Origin: a virus
IMG/VR virus record: IMGVR_UViG_3300023184_000122
Location: 1-62,807 of that record
Reading direction: 5' to 3' (one strand)
Length of the DNA: 62,807 nucleotides
Positions 25,920 through 36,200 of the stretch are shown here, piece after piece (positions within the stretch are counted from its first letter, which is position 1; every line of letters starts with the position of its first letter). The translations under genes and the position numbers were made by a program. Below the pieces are notes generated by a model. The model was given only the letters and a program-made list of their open reading frames with translations. It did not search any database and was not told where the DNA came from.

Positions 25920-28900
25920 GTAGAATAAGAAGAATTAGTTATGCCATCACTCCTGAAGGTCGTCGTGCTGTTGCTATTAAGCAAGCAGTAGATTTAAGAG
26001 ATAAAGTTTTGTCAGTTGTAGATAATGCTAACTTTTCAACATCTACTGCAAGAAAGATTACTAAAAAAGCTGCTTTTTCTGTAGTTATGCGCTCTCTAGA
26101 AGAGAGCAAAGGATTGCCACTATCTCTCCGCGAGCACTTAGCAATGAAAGAACTTAATAAGTACATATCACTTGCTAAACATAATAAAAGTGATTTTTTC
26201 TACGCAACTAATACAGATTTATTACCAATCTCTCACCCACGCTCAACTCGCGAGCATTCAATGACTGCTAGTGCATTAAGAATTGCACGCTCTCGTTGGT
26301 TTGCTGCTGATCCAAGGATTACAGATGAAAGAGCAAAAGCAGTTCTTGCTTCAGCATTTGAATCTATACCAGGGTCTGTGGAGCATCTTTACTACACTTC
26401 AATACTACTTTCACTTCCTCAAGGAATGATTCCAGGCGAGGCTTTAATTGCAGCATCTGATGGAAACTCTTTTGAGTCACGTAGTGCTCGTGCTAGACGT
26501 CAACGTCGTGATCGTAAAGGAAGATTTGCTTATGAAGGTGGAGGCATTCGTGCTCTCATTCGACGCCTTGACGGAAATGTATTTAGTCTTAGTGGAAGAG
26601 TAGTTGCCAACGCTAAAAATAGTAAAGATGTAGAAGTAGAGTTTCCAGATGGAAAAATCGCTGAAATAAATCCTGCTAAAGGTGAATATATAAAAGCAGT
26701 TCTACCTACTCCAGATGGCTACTCTCCTGAACCTATAATTCCAAGCGTAACTGATGAAGTTATAAATGAAAAAGATTTAGTATTTCTTGATGCCCCTAAC
26801 GGCTGGGAAAAAGATGAAAAATATAAAGAGTTTGGCGATAAAGTAGAGAGATATGTAGATTCTAACAAAGAATTTGTAGTTTTTGTGTCTAAACAAGATG
26901 ACGGTACAAAAGATTATCAAATACTAAACGCTAAGTCCGCTGAGCAAATTGGTGTAGTAAAGACTTGGGCAGATGTTCAAGATAAATTAGAAGGAAATGA
27001 AGATAAACTATTAAATCCAAAAGCAAATCTTCCATTTAGACAAGGCTTAATTCCTGCTGAAGATAGACCAGGGCCAAATGCATATGAAAAACTTATGGCT
27101 GAGAAAAAGGATAAAGAAAACGCTCTTGCAAATCGTAAAGCAGAGTTAAAGAAGAATGCTGATGACAGAGTAGATGCTTTAGATCGCACTGTTCCTGAAG
27201 GCTGGGATATTGAAGAGAAGAACAATGCTCTTATGTTACGCAGAGCAACAGAGCCAGCAGATTTAGAGAACGTATACAAGCAAGATAACTTTGTAGCAAG
27301 AGTTGTAGAGCAAGGCGAGATTTCAGTTAAAGATGTAAACAATCTTTTAGAAGATAAGGTTTATCAGAACTGGGCTTATGTAGATAAAGATAAAGATGCT
27401 AGAGCTACAGAGTATGCTCAAAAGGCTCGTGAAGAGATTAAAAACTTTGCTCCTGCTTATGGGTATAAAGAAGAAGATCTAAACAAGATTGATGCAATGT
27501 CTGCTGATGAGATTGCTAGTTTCTTTTTAGATGAAAAACTTCAACCAGAAGGATTTGCTAGTGCATTAGATGACTACATGAACTCAGCTATGGTAGATGC
27601 TCCATCTAAGCAACAAGAAGAAAAGTGGAAGAGTTTTGGTCAAAAATTAAAAATTATAAATGATGCTGGAGATTTCCCTGGCAATAATAAAAAGAAGGCA
27701 GATCTTCCTAAACAACCAGATGCTCCAGTTGAAACTAAAGGTGGTTTTGAATTTAACTACCCACCTGGGGCATATAAAATTAAGCAAGGTTCTGCATATG
27801 ATCCTCAAGGGCGCGTAGATGAAGATAGTCCAGACTTTACAGATGACCCTATTGAACTTGCTCAAAAGCAAGATGAAAGAGACATACTTGTTGCATTAGA
27901 GCAAGCAGTTTCTCCAGGAGAAAACGGGGAGAATGCTTTAGGAGTAGGCGCTCTTCCTTTTGCTAAAGGCGATGAGTTTGTTCCTGCTGAAGCACTTTTC
28001 TTTGCTTTAGAAGAAGCAGGAATTGATGCTCCTATGGAGTTAGCAAAGATTTATGATAAAAAACTTGGTGCTGATAACAATGAAAAAGCATTAAATGATT
28101 TTAGAAAGAAAGCAGAAATTATTTCTGGCAATACTCCAGAACTTGCCGAGTCATTTAAAAAAGTTACAGAACAAAATCCTGATTTAGAGCCTCCTACTCA
28201 AGAACCAAAGTTTGATGCTAAAGAGATGGATTTGATTCCACTTCCTCCGCTTCTAGAAGGTCTTAGCCAAAAAGAGTTAGATCAATTTAATGAAACAAAA
28301 GATCACATTCCATACTTGCCTAAAAATGAAGAGATTCAGATGCCAGAAGGCTATAACCCTCTTAGCCCAGAGCCATTTGCAGCATGGAAAGATGTAACTG
28401 CAGAAAATCCTGATGCAATTCTTCCTGAAGGATTCTCAGATAATCCTGTTTTCTTAGCGCAAGAAATTTCTACAAATGATTTATTAAAAGAGTTACGTCG
28501 ATCTGTAGAACCAGGTAACGAGGTTCCAGGTGCTGCTGTAATAGCCCTTCCTACAGATGATGGAGAAGATTTTGTTGCAAACGTGCCAGGAGAAGCAGTT
28601 AGAGATGCTCTTCAACTTAAAGGCATAGACACTAACGCTGAGTTAAGAAAAATTGCTGAAGAAGGATTAGTTGGTCAAGTAGAGGATGTAGCCGATGTAA
28701 ATATCCCTGCTGATGATGCTATACGTCTTATTGTTGATGGAGATGTTCCACTAGAGACTCAAATTAAAGATGCAATTGCTGCTAAACAAAAAATTGCATT
28801 CCTTTATAACGGCACTGAGCGTTTAGTTCTTCCTGTAGAAGTATTCGAGAACCCTAGAAATTCAAATGTAAATGTAAGAGCAATTGACGCAAACGGAGAC

Positions 28901-31900
28901 AGAAGAACATTTACTCTCAGCAAGATTGAGAATAGTAAAGAAGGTTCACCAGTCGCAGTTGAAATCACTGATAAAGAGATTTTTGACCGACGTATGGCTG
29001 GAGAGTCATTACAAGACATTGCAGATGCTACAGGTATCCCTCGTGAAGAGATTCGCGCAAGAGAGGCTAAGTATGCTCGAGAGAATCCAGAAGCAAAGCC
29101 AGAAGCAGTTGTTGGAGACTACAAACCTACTGCTGATCAAATAGATAAACTTCAAAAAGGTGTTGCAGAGATGGACTGGTTAGATAACGGAATTATGTTC
29201 CTAAAGCCTGATGATGGCGGTCCTCGTGCAGAAGCACCTATCGAAATCTATGACGATAATGGTTTACCAGAAGATGGTCCATTCGCAAAGATTGATTCAG
29301 ATGGAAACTTTGAATGGAAAGATCAAGCAGCATATGATAAATATGCTGATCGCTTAAAAGAAATTATTGATGCTGATTTAGTAGGTATTGGTGATAATCA
29401 AGATAATCAACAACCACAAGAAATTAATAATGTCCCTGTTGAGCAGGCAAAACTTGACGACAATCAAGAGCCAAAAGATAAAACTTATGTAGAAGAAAAC
29501 CCTGAAGTAATTAAAGTAAATGCTTTTGTTGAAGCAAATGCTGGACGTCTTGCTCCTACTAAAGCAAGAGATGTAAAAATTGGTGACTTCTTGTGGAATA
29601 ACTTTAATAAAGTTTATGAAGAAATTCTTGATATTCAACCAGCACCTTTTGGTCGAGTCAGATTCTTAATTAAAGATCCAAGAAATCAAAAAGAGTATTT
29701 CCGTTTCTTTGATCGTCGCTCTCCTATTCGCAACATGCGTCGTCTTGGTACTGGAGAAGTACCTGAAGATTTTAGAGTTCCGTCAGAAGAAAATAAAGGA
29801 GACGGACCAAAGCGTGGTCGCGCCCTAAGACAGCCACTAGAACAAAGAGTTGAAGTAGTTGCTGGTCGCGATGTAGGAGGATTTGCATACAGAGAAGGCT
29901 TCTATAAAGATAAAAATGGAATTGTTTTAAAACCTGGTGACAGAGTTCGTCATGGAAACGCAAAAAAGAATGAGATGTACGGCGAGGGTGTAGTTGTTGT
30001 TCGCGCTGGAGACCAAATTGATGAAGCCAAAAAGGTTGGTGGAATTGGTCGTAACGGAAAAGTTTACAAAGACTATGTTTGGGTACAAGTCCCTGGTGAA
30101 GACGGTCCACGTTTGTGGAAGTCAAGAATGATTGTTAAGCAAGCAGACGGCGCAGGTCCTGCTCGCGTTGCACCTGAGGCTAGAGATGTTGCACCAGATG
30201 CTCCTAAGGTAGAGGTTCCTAAAGCAGAGCCAATAGCAGAAAAAATTCCTGACGCTGCTGATATGAATGAAGAACTTGTTCAAAAAGAACTTAAGAGAGT
30301 TAGAGTTAAGTATTTCCCTAAAGCAAGAGATTATGCAGCAAACGATGAAGTCCGTAATGCTGGTAAAAAACTAGATGAACTAGTTAATAGACTAAATGCT
30401 GGAGAAAAAATAGAAGATCTTTCCACATCTCCTTTAGATTCAGCAATTCGTAAACTACGCAGAGTGAGAGATTTAGAAAATAACCCTAATGCATTAGTTC
30501 TTGCTGACTATGTAGAAAACTTTAAGAAGGAAATAGAAAAATACAAGAATGAAAAAGATAAAGCAAGACGTGCTGAATTTGAAAAAATATTAAATGAGCC
30601 AATACCAGATGACTTAATTCCAGCAGATGTAAACGGTCTCGATGAAGAAAAAATTAAAGAGGCTATAAAAGTAATCTCTATCAAACTTCCTAAGTGGAAT
30701 GAAAGAGGCGCTAATCGAAAAGCAAGTGAGGCTGCTTATTATCTAGATAGTTTTGCTAGAGAGATAGATCAAGGTCAAGTTATTGAAGGAATTGATCCCT
30801 CTGATTTACTTCGAGTATCTACATACTTAAAAAATTCAGGCGATGCTAGGTATGAGGCTTTGGGCGATAAGATAGATCAACTTAATGAACTTATTAAACA
30901 AAAACAAGCAGCAAACCAGAAGCCTTTTGCTAAAGCAAACATGGAGTTTATTGATCCTGTTGCTGAAGCAGAAAAAAGAGTTAATAATAAAGATAATGAA
31001 TTCAACGCCTCTAACAAACTACGCTCTGCCTTTGCCTCAGATGAAATTTATCAACAGAACTCTTATCTAGATCCTCACAAAGAGCAACTAAAAGAATTCT
31101 TTGCTCTAGAAGGCGGTGCTTCTTTAGCAAAACTAGATCAAAAGGCTCGTCAGGCTTTGGCTCAGTATGCAAGTCAGGAGATTAGAAATCCTGAAGGTAT
31201 GCAGGGCGCAGATGAGGCTGAGACAGAAAAGAATATAAATGAAATTGCTACTTTAGTAAAAGCACTGCACGATGAAAAAATGGTTTATAGTCCAAACAGA
31301 TCTAATATTGGACCAGCAGATGCTTTATTAAACGTAGATCCTACTAAAATTTTAAATTTTGGAAAAGCTCTTAATTCAGGAGTTCGTAAAAAGTTAGTTA
31401 TAGATGGAAATGACACTGGCTTTGATATTCAAAGAGTTTCTCAAGGTATAAATAGCGGTAGCAACTTTAGACTTATACATAGACAGAGTGGTCAAGTTGT
31501 TTACTTTAAGAGAGAAAAAACAGAGGGAACAGCTAATGCAGAGTATATTTCTTCAAAGATAGCTCAATCTTTGGGTATTGCAGGTGCAGCATATGTTCAA
31601 AAGCACCCAAATGATTCTAGAACAGTTATAATCACAAATGCTGGCGACGGAATAGATTTTAAGAATAAGCCAGTGTTATTTGATGAATTCCCTGGTAAAT
31701 CTTCAACCGAGACTATTGCTAAAAGAGCCTCTCTTGCAGATGTAGTTGGTTTAGCAGTCCTTGATGCTGTTATTTACAATACTGATAGACATGTACAAAA
31801 TTTCTTAGCAGGAGTCGTTGACAATAAAGGCGTAGATAAAAATGGTTATGAAGAAATTCAACTTTTACCAATTGATCACGGATACGCTCAACTTCTAAAT

Positions 31901-32179
31901 GGTGGTGGTAGTAGAAGTGTTACAGATCCATTTACCCACATGAAGGGCAGGGATGCTAGATCAGGTGGAGAGATTAATAGGGCAGTAGCTAAACAAATTG
32001 GAGCAACTGCATATAAAGAATTAATAGACATGACTGCTCAACAAGCGATCCAAGCACTAAAAAGAATGTATGGTTCTGATATTAGTAAAGAAACTTTAGA
32101 CGAGGTTATTAGTCGTTTAGAAGCACTAAGAGGTATAAGTAAAGAAAAATGGCGTACTGGTTTAGCGGGAAGGAATTAG
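25916..32179 (+). CDS. Giant head-associated protein (2087 aa) with C-terminal HipA/PI3K-like kinase domain
   Basis: The longest gene in the window, starting behind GAGGAGGATC and coupled by ATGA. The N-terminal ~200 residues contain DLLPISHPRSTREHSMTAS and RDRKGRFAYEGG. A long acidic/Lys-rich middle includes two copies of an ~80-residue unit (about 640-715 and 838-915). The C-terminal ~250 residues look like a protein/lipid kinase of the HipA/PI3K/actin-fragmin type: a strand ending FKRE with K1865 as possible ATP-binding lysine, TANAEYISSKIAQSLGI, the catalytic loop NTDRHVQNFL (D1957, N1962) and the metal site PIDHG (D1987). Position between portal and protease suggests a virion protein ejected with DNA. 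MuF-type effector fusions offer a precedent, but the kinase activity is inference. Confidence 0.72.
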   Translation: MSRIRRISYAITPEGRRAVAIKQAVDLRDKVLSVVDNANFSTSTARKITKKAAFSVVMRSLEESKGLPLSLREHLAMKELNKYISLAKHNKSDFFYATNTDLLPISHPRSTREHSMTASALRIARSRWFAADPRITDERAKAVLASAFESIPGSVEHLYYTSILLSLPQGMIPGEALIAASDGNSFESRSARARRQRRDRKGRFAYEGGGIRALIRRLDGNVFSLSGRVVANAKNSKDVEVEFPDGKIAEINPAKGEYIKAVLPTPDGYSPEPIIPSVTDEVINEKDLVFLDAPNGWEKDEKYKEFGDKVERYVDSNKEFVVFVSKQDDGTKDYQILNAKSAEQIGVVKTWADVQDKLEGNEDKLLNPKANLPFRQGLIPAEDRPGPNAYEKLMAEKKDKENALANRKAELKKNADDRVDALDRTVPEGWDIEEKNNALMLRRATEPADLENVYKQDNFVARVVEQGEISVKDVNNLLEDKVYQNWAYVDKDKDARATEYAQKAREEIKNFAPAYGYKEEDLNKIDAMSADEIASFFLDEKLQPEGFASALDDYMNSAMVDAPSKQQEEKWKSFGQKLKIINDAGDFPGNNKKKADLPKQPDAPVETKGGFEFNYPPGAYKIKQGSAYDPQGRVDEDSPDFTDDPIELAQKQDERDILVALEQAVSPGENGENALGVGALPFAKGDEFVPAEALFFALEEAGIDAPMELAKIYDKKLGADNNEKALNDFRKKAEIISGNTPELAESFKKVTEQNPDLEPPTQEPKFDAKEMDLIPLPPLLEGLSQKELDQFNETKDHIPYLPKNEEIQMPEGYNPLSPEPFAAWKDVTAENPDAILPEGFSDNPVFLAQEISTNDLLKELRRSVEPGNEVPGAAVIALPTDDGEDFVANVPGEAVRDALQLKGIDTNAELRKIAEEGLVGQVEDVADVNIPADDAIRLIVDGDVPLETQIKDAIAAKQKIAFLYNGTERLVLPVEVFENPRNSNVNVRAIDANGDRRTFTLSKIENSKEGSPVAVEITDKEIFDRRMAGESLQDIADATGIPREEIRAREAKYARENPEAKPEAVVGDYKPTADQIDKLQKGVAEMDWLDNGIMFLKPDDGGPRAEAPIEIYDDNGLPEDGPFAKIDSDGNFEWKDQAAYDKYADRLKEIIDADLVGIGDNQDNQQPQEINNVPVEQAKLDDNQEPKDKTYVEENPEVIKVNAFVEANAGRLAPTKARDVKIGDFLWNNFNKVYEEILDIQPAPFGRVRFLIKDPRNQKEYFRFFDRRSPIRNMRRLGTGEVPEDFRVPSEENKGDGPKRGRALRQPLEQRVEVVAGRDVGGFAYREGFYKDKNGIVLKPGDRVRHGNAKKNEMYGEGVVVVRAGDQIDEAKKVGGIGRNGKVYKDYVWVQVPGEDGPRLWKSRMIVKQADGAGPARVAPEARDVAPDAPKVEVPKAEPIAEKIPDAADMNEELVQKELKRVRVKYFPKARDYAANDEVRNAGKKLDELVNRLNAGEKIEDLSTSPLDSAIRKLRRVRDLENNPNALVLADYVENFKKEIEKYKNEKDKARRAEFEKILNEPIPDDLIPADVNGLDEEKIKEAIKVISIKLPKWNERGANRKASEAAYYLDSFAREIDQGQVIEGIDPSDLLRVSTYLKNSGDARYEALGDKIDQLNELIKQKQAANQKPFAKANMEFIDPVAEAEKRVNNKDNEFNASNKLRSAFASDEIYQQNSYLDPHKEQLKEFFALEGGASLAKLDQKARQALAQYASQEIRNPEGMQGADEAETEKNINEIATLVKALHDEKMVYSPNRSNIGPADALLNVDPTKILNFGKALNSGVRKKLVIDGNDTGFDIQRVSQGINSGSNFRLIHRQSGQVVYFKREKTEGTANAEYISSKIAQSLGIAGAAYVQKHPNDSRTVIITNAGDGIDFKNKPVLFDEFPGKSSTETIAKRASLADVVGLAVLDAVIYNTDRHVQNFLAGVVDNKGVDKNGYEEIQLLPIDHGYAQLLNGGGSRSVTDPFTHMKGRDARSGGEINRAVAKQIGATAYKELIDMTAQQAIQALKRMYGSDISKETLDEVISRLEALRGISKEKWRTGLAGRN

Positions 32180-32188
32180 GAGATAAAA

Positions 32189-32971
32189 ATGGCTATAGAA
32201 ATATTTAGAGCATACATAAACTCTGACCTGCCTATTCAAGACGGAGATCATATATTCTCCATTGTTGCTTCTAATACTGATGTTGCTTTTGCTGCACCGC
32301 AAGAAGTTGTGGACTTATATGGCCTTACTCAAGAAAGAATTGATATGGCAAAAGATTTATACACTGCTTCTAATTTAGAATTACCTACAACTCCAACAGA
32401 CTGGGCAGTACTTGCTTCAGAAAATATGAGTCGAGTCTCTGTTATGCCTTTTGATGTATCAGAGCCTTATGACACAATTGAGCAGGCAGTTATTGACGAG
32501 ACTAGTGATACTCAAGATTCATTAGAAATAAGAAATGAAAATCAATCAGTAGAACCCGTAACTGCTGCTGCTGCTGCAACAGATGCTTGTCCTCCTGCAA
32601 CACAAGATATCTCCATCAATCTTGCCAACCGCGAGAAGGCAATTAAAGATGCTGCTTATGGTCCACTAAATCCAGCAGAACCAAATGAAGAGTTTTGGCA
32701 AGAAAAATCAACACGCTGGTCTATAACAATAGATGAAGCAAAAAAGTCACGTTGCGGAAACTGCGTAATGTTTATTACAACTACTAAAATGAAAGACTGC
32801 ATTGCTCAAGGCATTGAGCAAGGTGGATCAAGTAAAGATAACGCTTGGGACGCTGTAGATGCTGCTGAACTTGGTTACTGCGAAGCATTTGATTTTAAAT
32901 GCGCCGCTTCCAGGACTTGTAACGCTTGGGTTGCAGGTGGTCCAATTGATGACTCTAAGGCAAAGGAGTAG
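32189..32971 (+). CDS. Head-module protein with C-terminal Cys cluster
   Basis: A 260-residue acidic protein. EPVTAAAAATDACPP separates the N-terminal half from a C-terminal domain with six or more cysteines: RCGNCVMF at 188-195, KDC at 202-204, and GYCEAFDFKCAASRTCNAWVAGGP in two pieces near the end. This arrangement (CGNC...YC--fdFkC-asRTCd-W--GGP) is familiar from phage proteins of unknown role and suggests an iron-sulfur or zinc site. Co-transcribed with Dps and the other Cys-cluster protein. Confidence 0.65.
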   Translation: MAIEIFRAYINSDLPIQDGDHIFSIVASNTDVAFAAPQEVVDLYGLTQERIDMAKDLYTASNLELPTTPTDWAVLASENMSRVSVMPFDVSEPYDTIEQAVIDETSDTQDSLEIRNENQSVEPVTAAAAATDACPPATQDISINLANREKAIKDAAYGPLNPAEPNEEFWQEKSTRWSITIDEAKKSRCGNCVMFITTTKMKDCIAQGIEQGGSSKDNAWDAVDAAELGYCEAFDFKCAASRTCNAWVAGGPIDDSKAKE

Positions 32972-32973
32972 TT

Positions 32974-33258
32974 ATGGCTTTCACACCAGATAAACCAAAA
33001 AACATTTCAGATTTGTATGCACTGATTGATACAGAATTTGATGAGGTAGTAGTAGTAATTTACGAGTCAGATGAAGGCACTTTCTACAGACAGAATGGTG
33101 ACTGGATTGAGCTATCTGACGAGGATGACCACTTTGATTTTGATGGTTTAATGGTCATATATGTTGACCCCGCCTTTATAGCCGTATACGACGAAGCCGA
33201 AGGTTCCAGTGAGGCTATTGGAATAAACGAACTAAAAGAGTACGAGTCAGCGAAGTAA
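32974..33258 (+). CDS. Small acidic hypothetical protein
   Basis: A 94-residue, strongly acidic protein (DTEFDEVVVVIYESDEG, SDEDDHFDFDG). Shine-Dalgarno AAAGGAG. It lies between the Cys-cluster gene and the maturation-protease gene. Acidic small proteins in this location may help assembly, but no function is known. Confidence 0.6.
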   Translation: MAFTPDKPKNISDLYALIDTEFDEVVVVIYESDEGTFYRQNGDWIELSDEDDHFDFDGLMVIYVDPAFIAVYDEAEGSSEAIGINELKEYESAK

Positions 33259-33275
33259 AAGAGACGGAGTTTAAG

Positions 33276-36200
33276 TTGCAATTTATAGGTCGTAGTGGGA
33301 ATAACGCTTTATTTGTGCTTGAAAACAAGGCTGTAGTAATTGACGAGAAAAGAAATTTAGTTTCTTCTATTGACTATGCAGATGCGCTTATTGCCTCCTT
33401 TACTCTTGATGATAGCCAAGAGAATCCATCCTCTGTTACTTACGAGTTAGCAACCGCTGCAATATCAGATTTAGATATAAAAATTTTTTCAAATAATGAT
33501 CGTTTATACACAATTCCAAAATCAGTTCAATCAGAGGCAAAACGTGCCTTAGAGTGGCGTAAAAAGCATGATCGTGGTGGTACACCTGTAGGTTTAAATA
33601 CTGCTAGAACTCTTGCTCGTGGTGGTCAAATTGGTATTAGAAAAGTTCGTCACATTGCTAAATACTTTCCACGTCATCAAGTAGATAAAAAAGGAAAAGG
33701 CTACGAGCCTTCAGAACCTGGCTATCCTTCAAATGGACGTATCGCTTGGGCGCTCTGGGGTGGAGATGCAGGAGAGCGTTGGGCTAGTGCAATAGTTGCT
33801 CGTGAAAATAAGAAGGCTCAGGCAAACTCAATTACTGCTTCGTATAAATTTGTTATGACCGACTATGAGTCTCCAGAAAAGGTAGAACTTAACTCTTTTA
33901 TAGAGTCAGAGATGTTGCCAGAAGATATGGCTCCTCAGTTCTTTATTCGTATTCGTTTAGATGGTAGTGGTATTGATCGATTATACAAAGTAAATACAGA
34001 TGGATCAGTCTTTGTTTGGGACGATGCAATGTGGGAAGATCTTGGAAATATTAACTATGATTTTCACACTTACGATAAAAGCCTCGATGATCCCTATGAC
34101 ATGGTTGAGAAAATACATGTTCCTGTAGACACAGAAACTGCAATTATTGTTTCAGGAAACTTAGACTCTAATCCTATGAAATCAATTTCTATATCTCAAA
34201 TTAATCAAGAAGAGTCTGACATATTTGTAGATGAGATGGATAAAATTGATTGGGATTTAATTAATGAGATTTCTTATGATGAAAATATGTATAGCGAGTA
34301 TGAGGAGTTTTCAGACTCTTCTTTAACTGCTGCCACTGCTCCGACAGCAGGAACTCCTGTAACTAATCAAGATGGAAATTACACTCCAGAAGAGCGCTCT
34401 CAGAAAGCACGTTCTCAGGTAAGAGATGCTATAGGTAAGTTTGCCAAGTCTGGTGGACGAGTTGTTATTGGTAAAAAGCCAGAGTATTCAGGAACTATTG
34501 AATCTATTAACCCTGCTACTCAAAGCGTTAAGGTTAAGTTAGATAATGGAAAGTATGTTGATGTTCCTGCTAATACTACAGAGCCTGCAGATACTTTTAA
34601 ACCACTTCCACAAGAAAAAACTTTAACATCTACTAAGCAACTTACTAAAGGAATTTTAGGAGAGCCTAGAGTTCCTATTGATTCCCCTAATGCCACTCTT
34701 CCTGGAAAACTTCCTCAATTAAACACTGCTCAAGTTCAAACAATATTAAATGATCTTCCAGCGTGGAGCACTGATCAAAGATTAAAAGCATCTTCTCCTA
34801 TCGCTCCTACGGCTGTTAGCACAGAAACAAAAACTCCTAATGCTTATAACGATCCAAGTTTAAGAAAGTTTTTAGAGAAAAAAGTTGTAGTAAATGGAGA
34901 AACTACTTATCCTAATTCAATTTGGTATCAACCAAAAGTAGATCCTTCTTCAATAGAAGGCTACAAGCCAACTAAAGACTTAACTCCTTCCCCTGGATTA
35001 AAAGTTCCACCTGCTTTTCGACAACCTGCTAAAGGTCTTACCTCTGCTGCATCTGTAGCATTAACGCCAGATACTTCAGATGTTCCACCAATTTATATGG
35101 CAATTGTTTCACCTGATGACCCTCAAGCGGTAATGGAATTAGTTTCATTAATACCTACTAGTAAAGACTCTGTTGTAACTTCTACATGGAAGCGTAAGCC
35201 AGGAGTATGGGAAAAAGATGACTCAATTCTTTCTGATTTAAAGAGTCCTACACCTCCACCAGTTGTTGTCTTAGATGATGACACCTTAAAAATAGTTTTG
35301 GATCAAATAGATTCAGCTGCTAAAACTGCATCTGCATATATTACAGATTCAATAATTTCTTCCTTAATTGCTGCTGGAGGAATTGACCGTAACAAAGGAA
35401 ATGCTGAAAAACTTCGTCGTTATTGGTTATATGGAAAAGGTGCAGCAAAAATTCGTTGGAATACCGCAGGTGATTGGACCCGCTGCGTTCGCCAACTTTC
35501 AAAATACATGGGTCCTCGAGCAAAAGGCTACTGTGCATTGCGTCATAAAGAAGCAACTGGCATGTGGACTGGAGATAAGGAGCATCGTCAACTTTATGGC
35601 AAAAAAGGAGTTAGAGCGGACGCGTTTAGCACAGATTTTATACTTCCTTCTGAAGCCATACTCGAAGCAACCTCTCTTAAAGCAAGAGCAGCGGATGCCA
35701 GAAACAGAGTTGTCTTAGCAGGAGCAGAGATAGAAGATTTTAAAGGAGCAGAGTTTGTTATTCCTTTAGTTATCCCAGAAGACATAGAGTCTGGAGATGG
35801 TCGTAAGTTTGAAAAAGGCGCTATTACTATGCGTGAACTTCCTCTTCCATTTTTATGGCAAATTAAGACTGGCGAGGGTCATTCTGGATCAGTTGTAATT
35901 GGAACAATTCTTCAGATGGAAAGAGTAGAACAAGGTATTGGAAATGCCAGAGGATATTTTGATACTGGAGAATACGGAAAAGAAGCGGAAAGATTAGTTC
36001 GTGGAGGCTTCATCCGTGGAGTTTCTGCTGATATGGACATGTTTGAAGCAGATGAAGAAAAAGAAAATGCTGAAAATGACTCTAACAAAAAAGTTGGAGC
36101 AGGTAAAATGAACATAACTAAGGCAAGGGTTATGGCTGTAACTCTTGTCCCCAAGCCCGCTTTTCAGGAATGTCGAGTAGAACTCGCAGACCAAAGCGGA

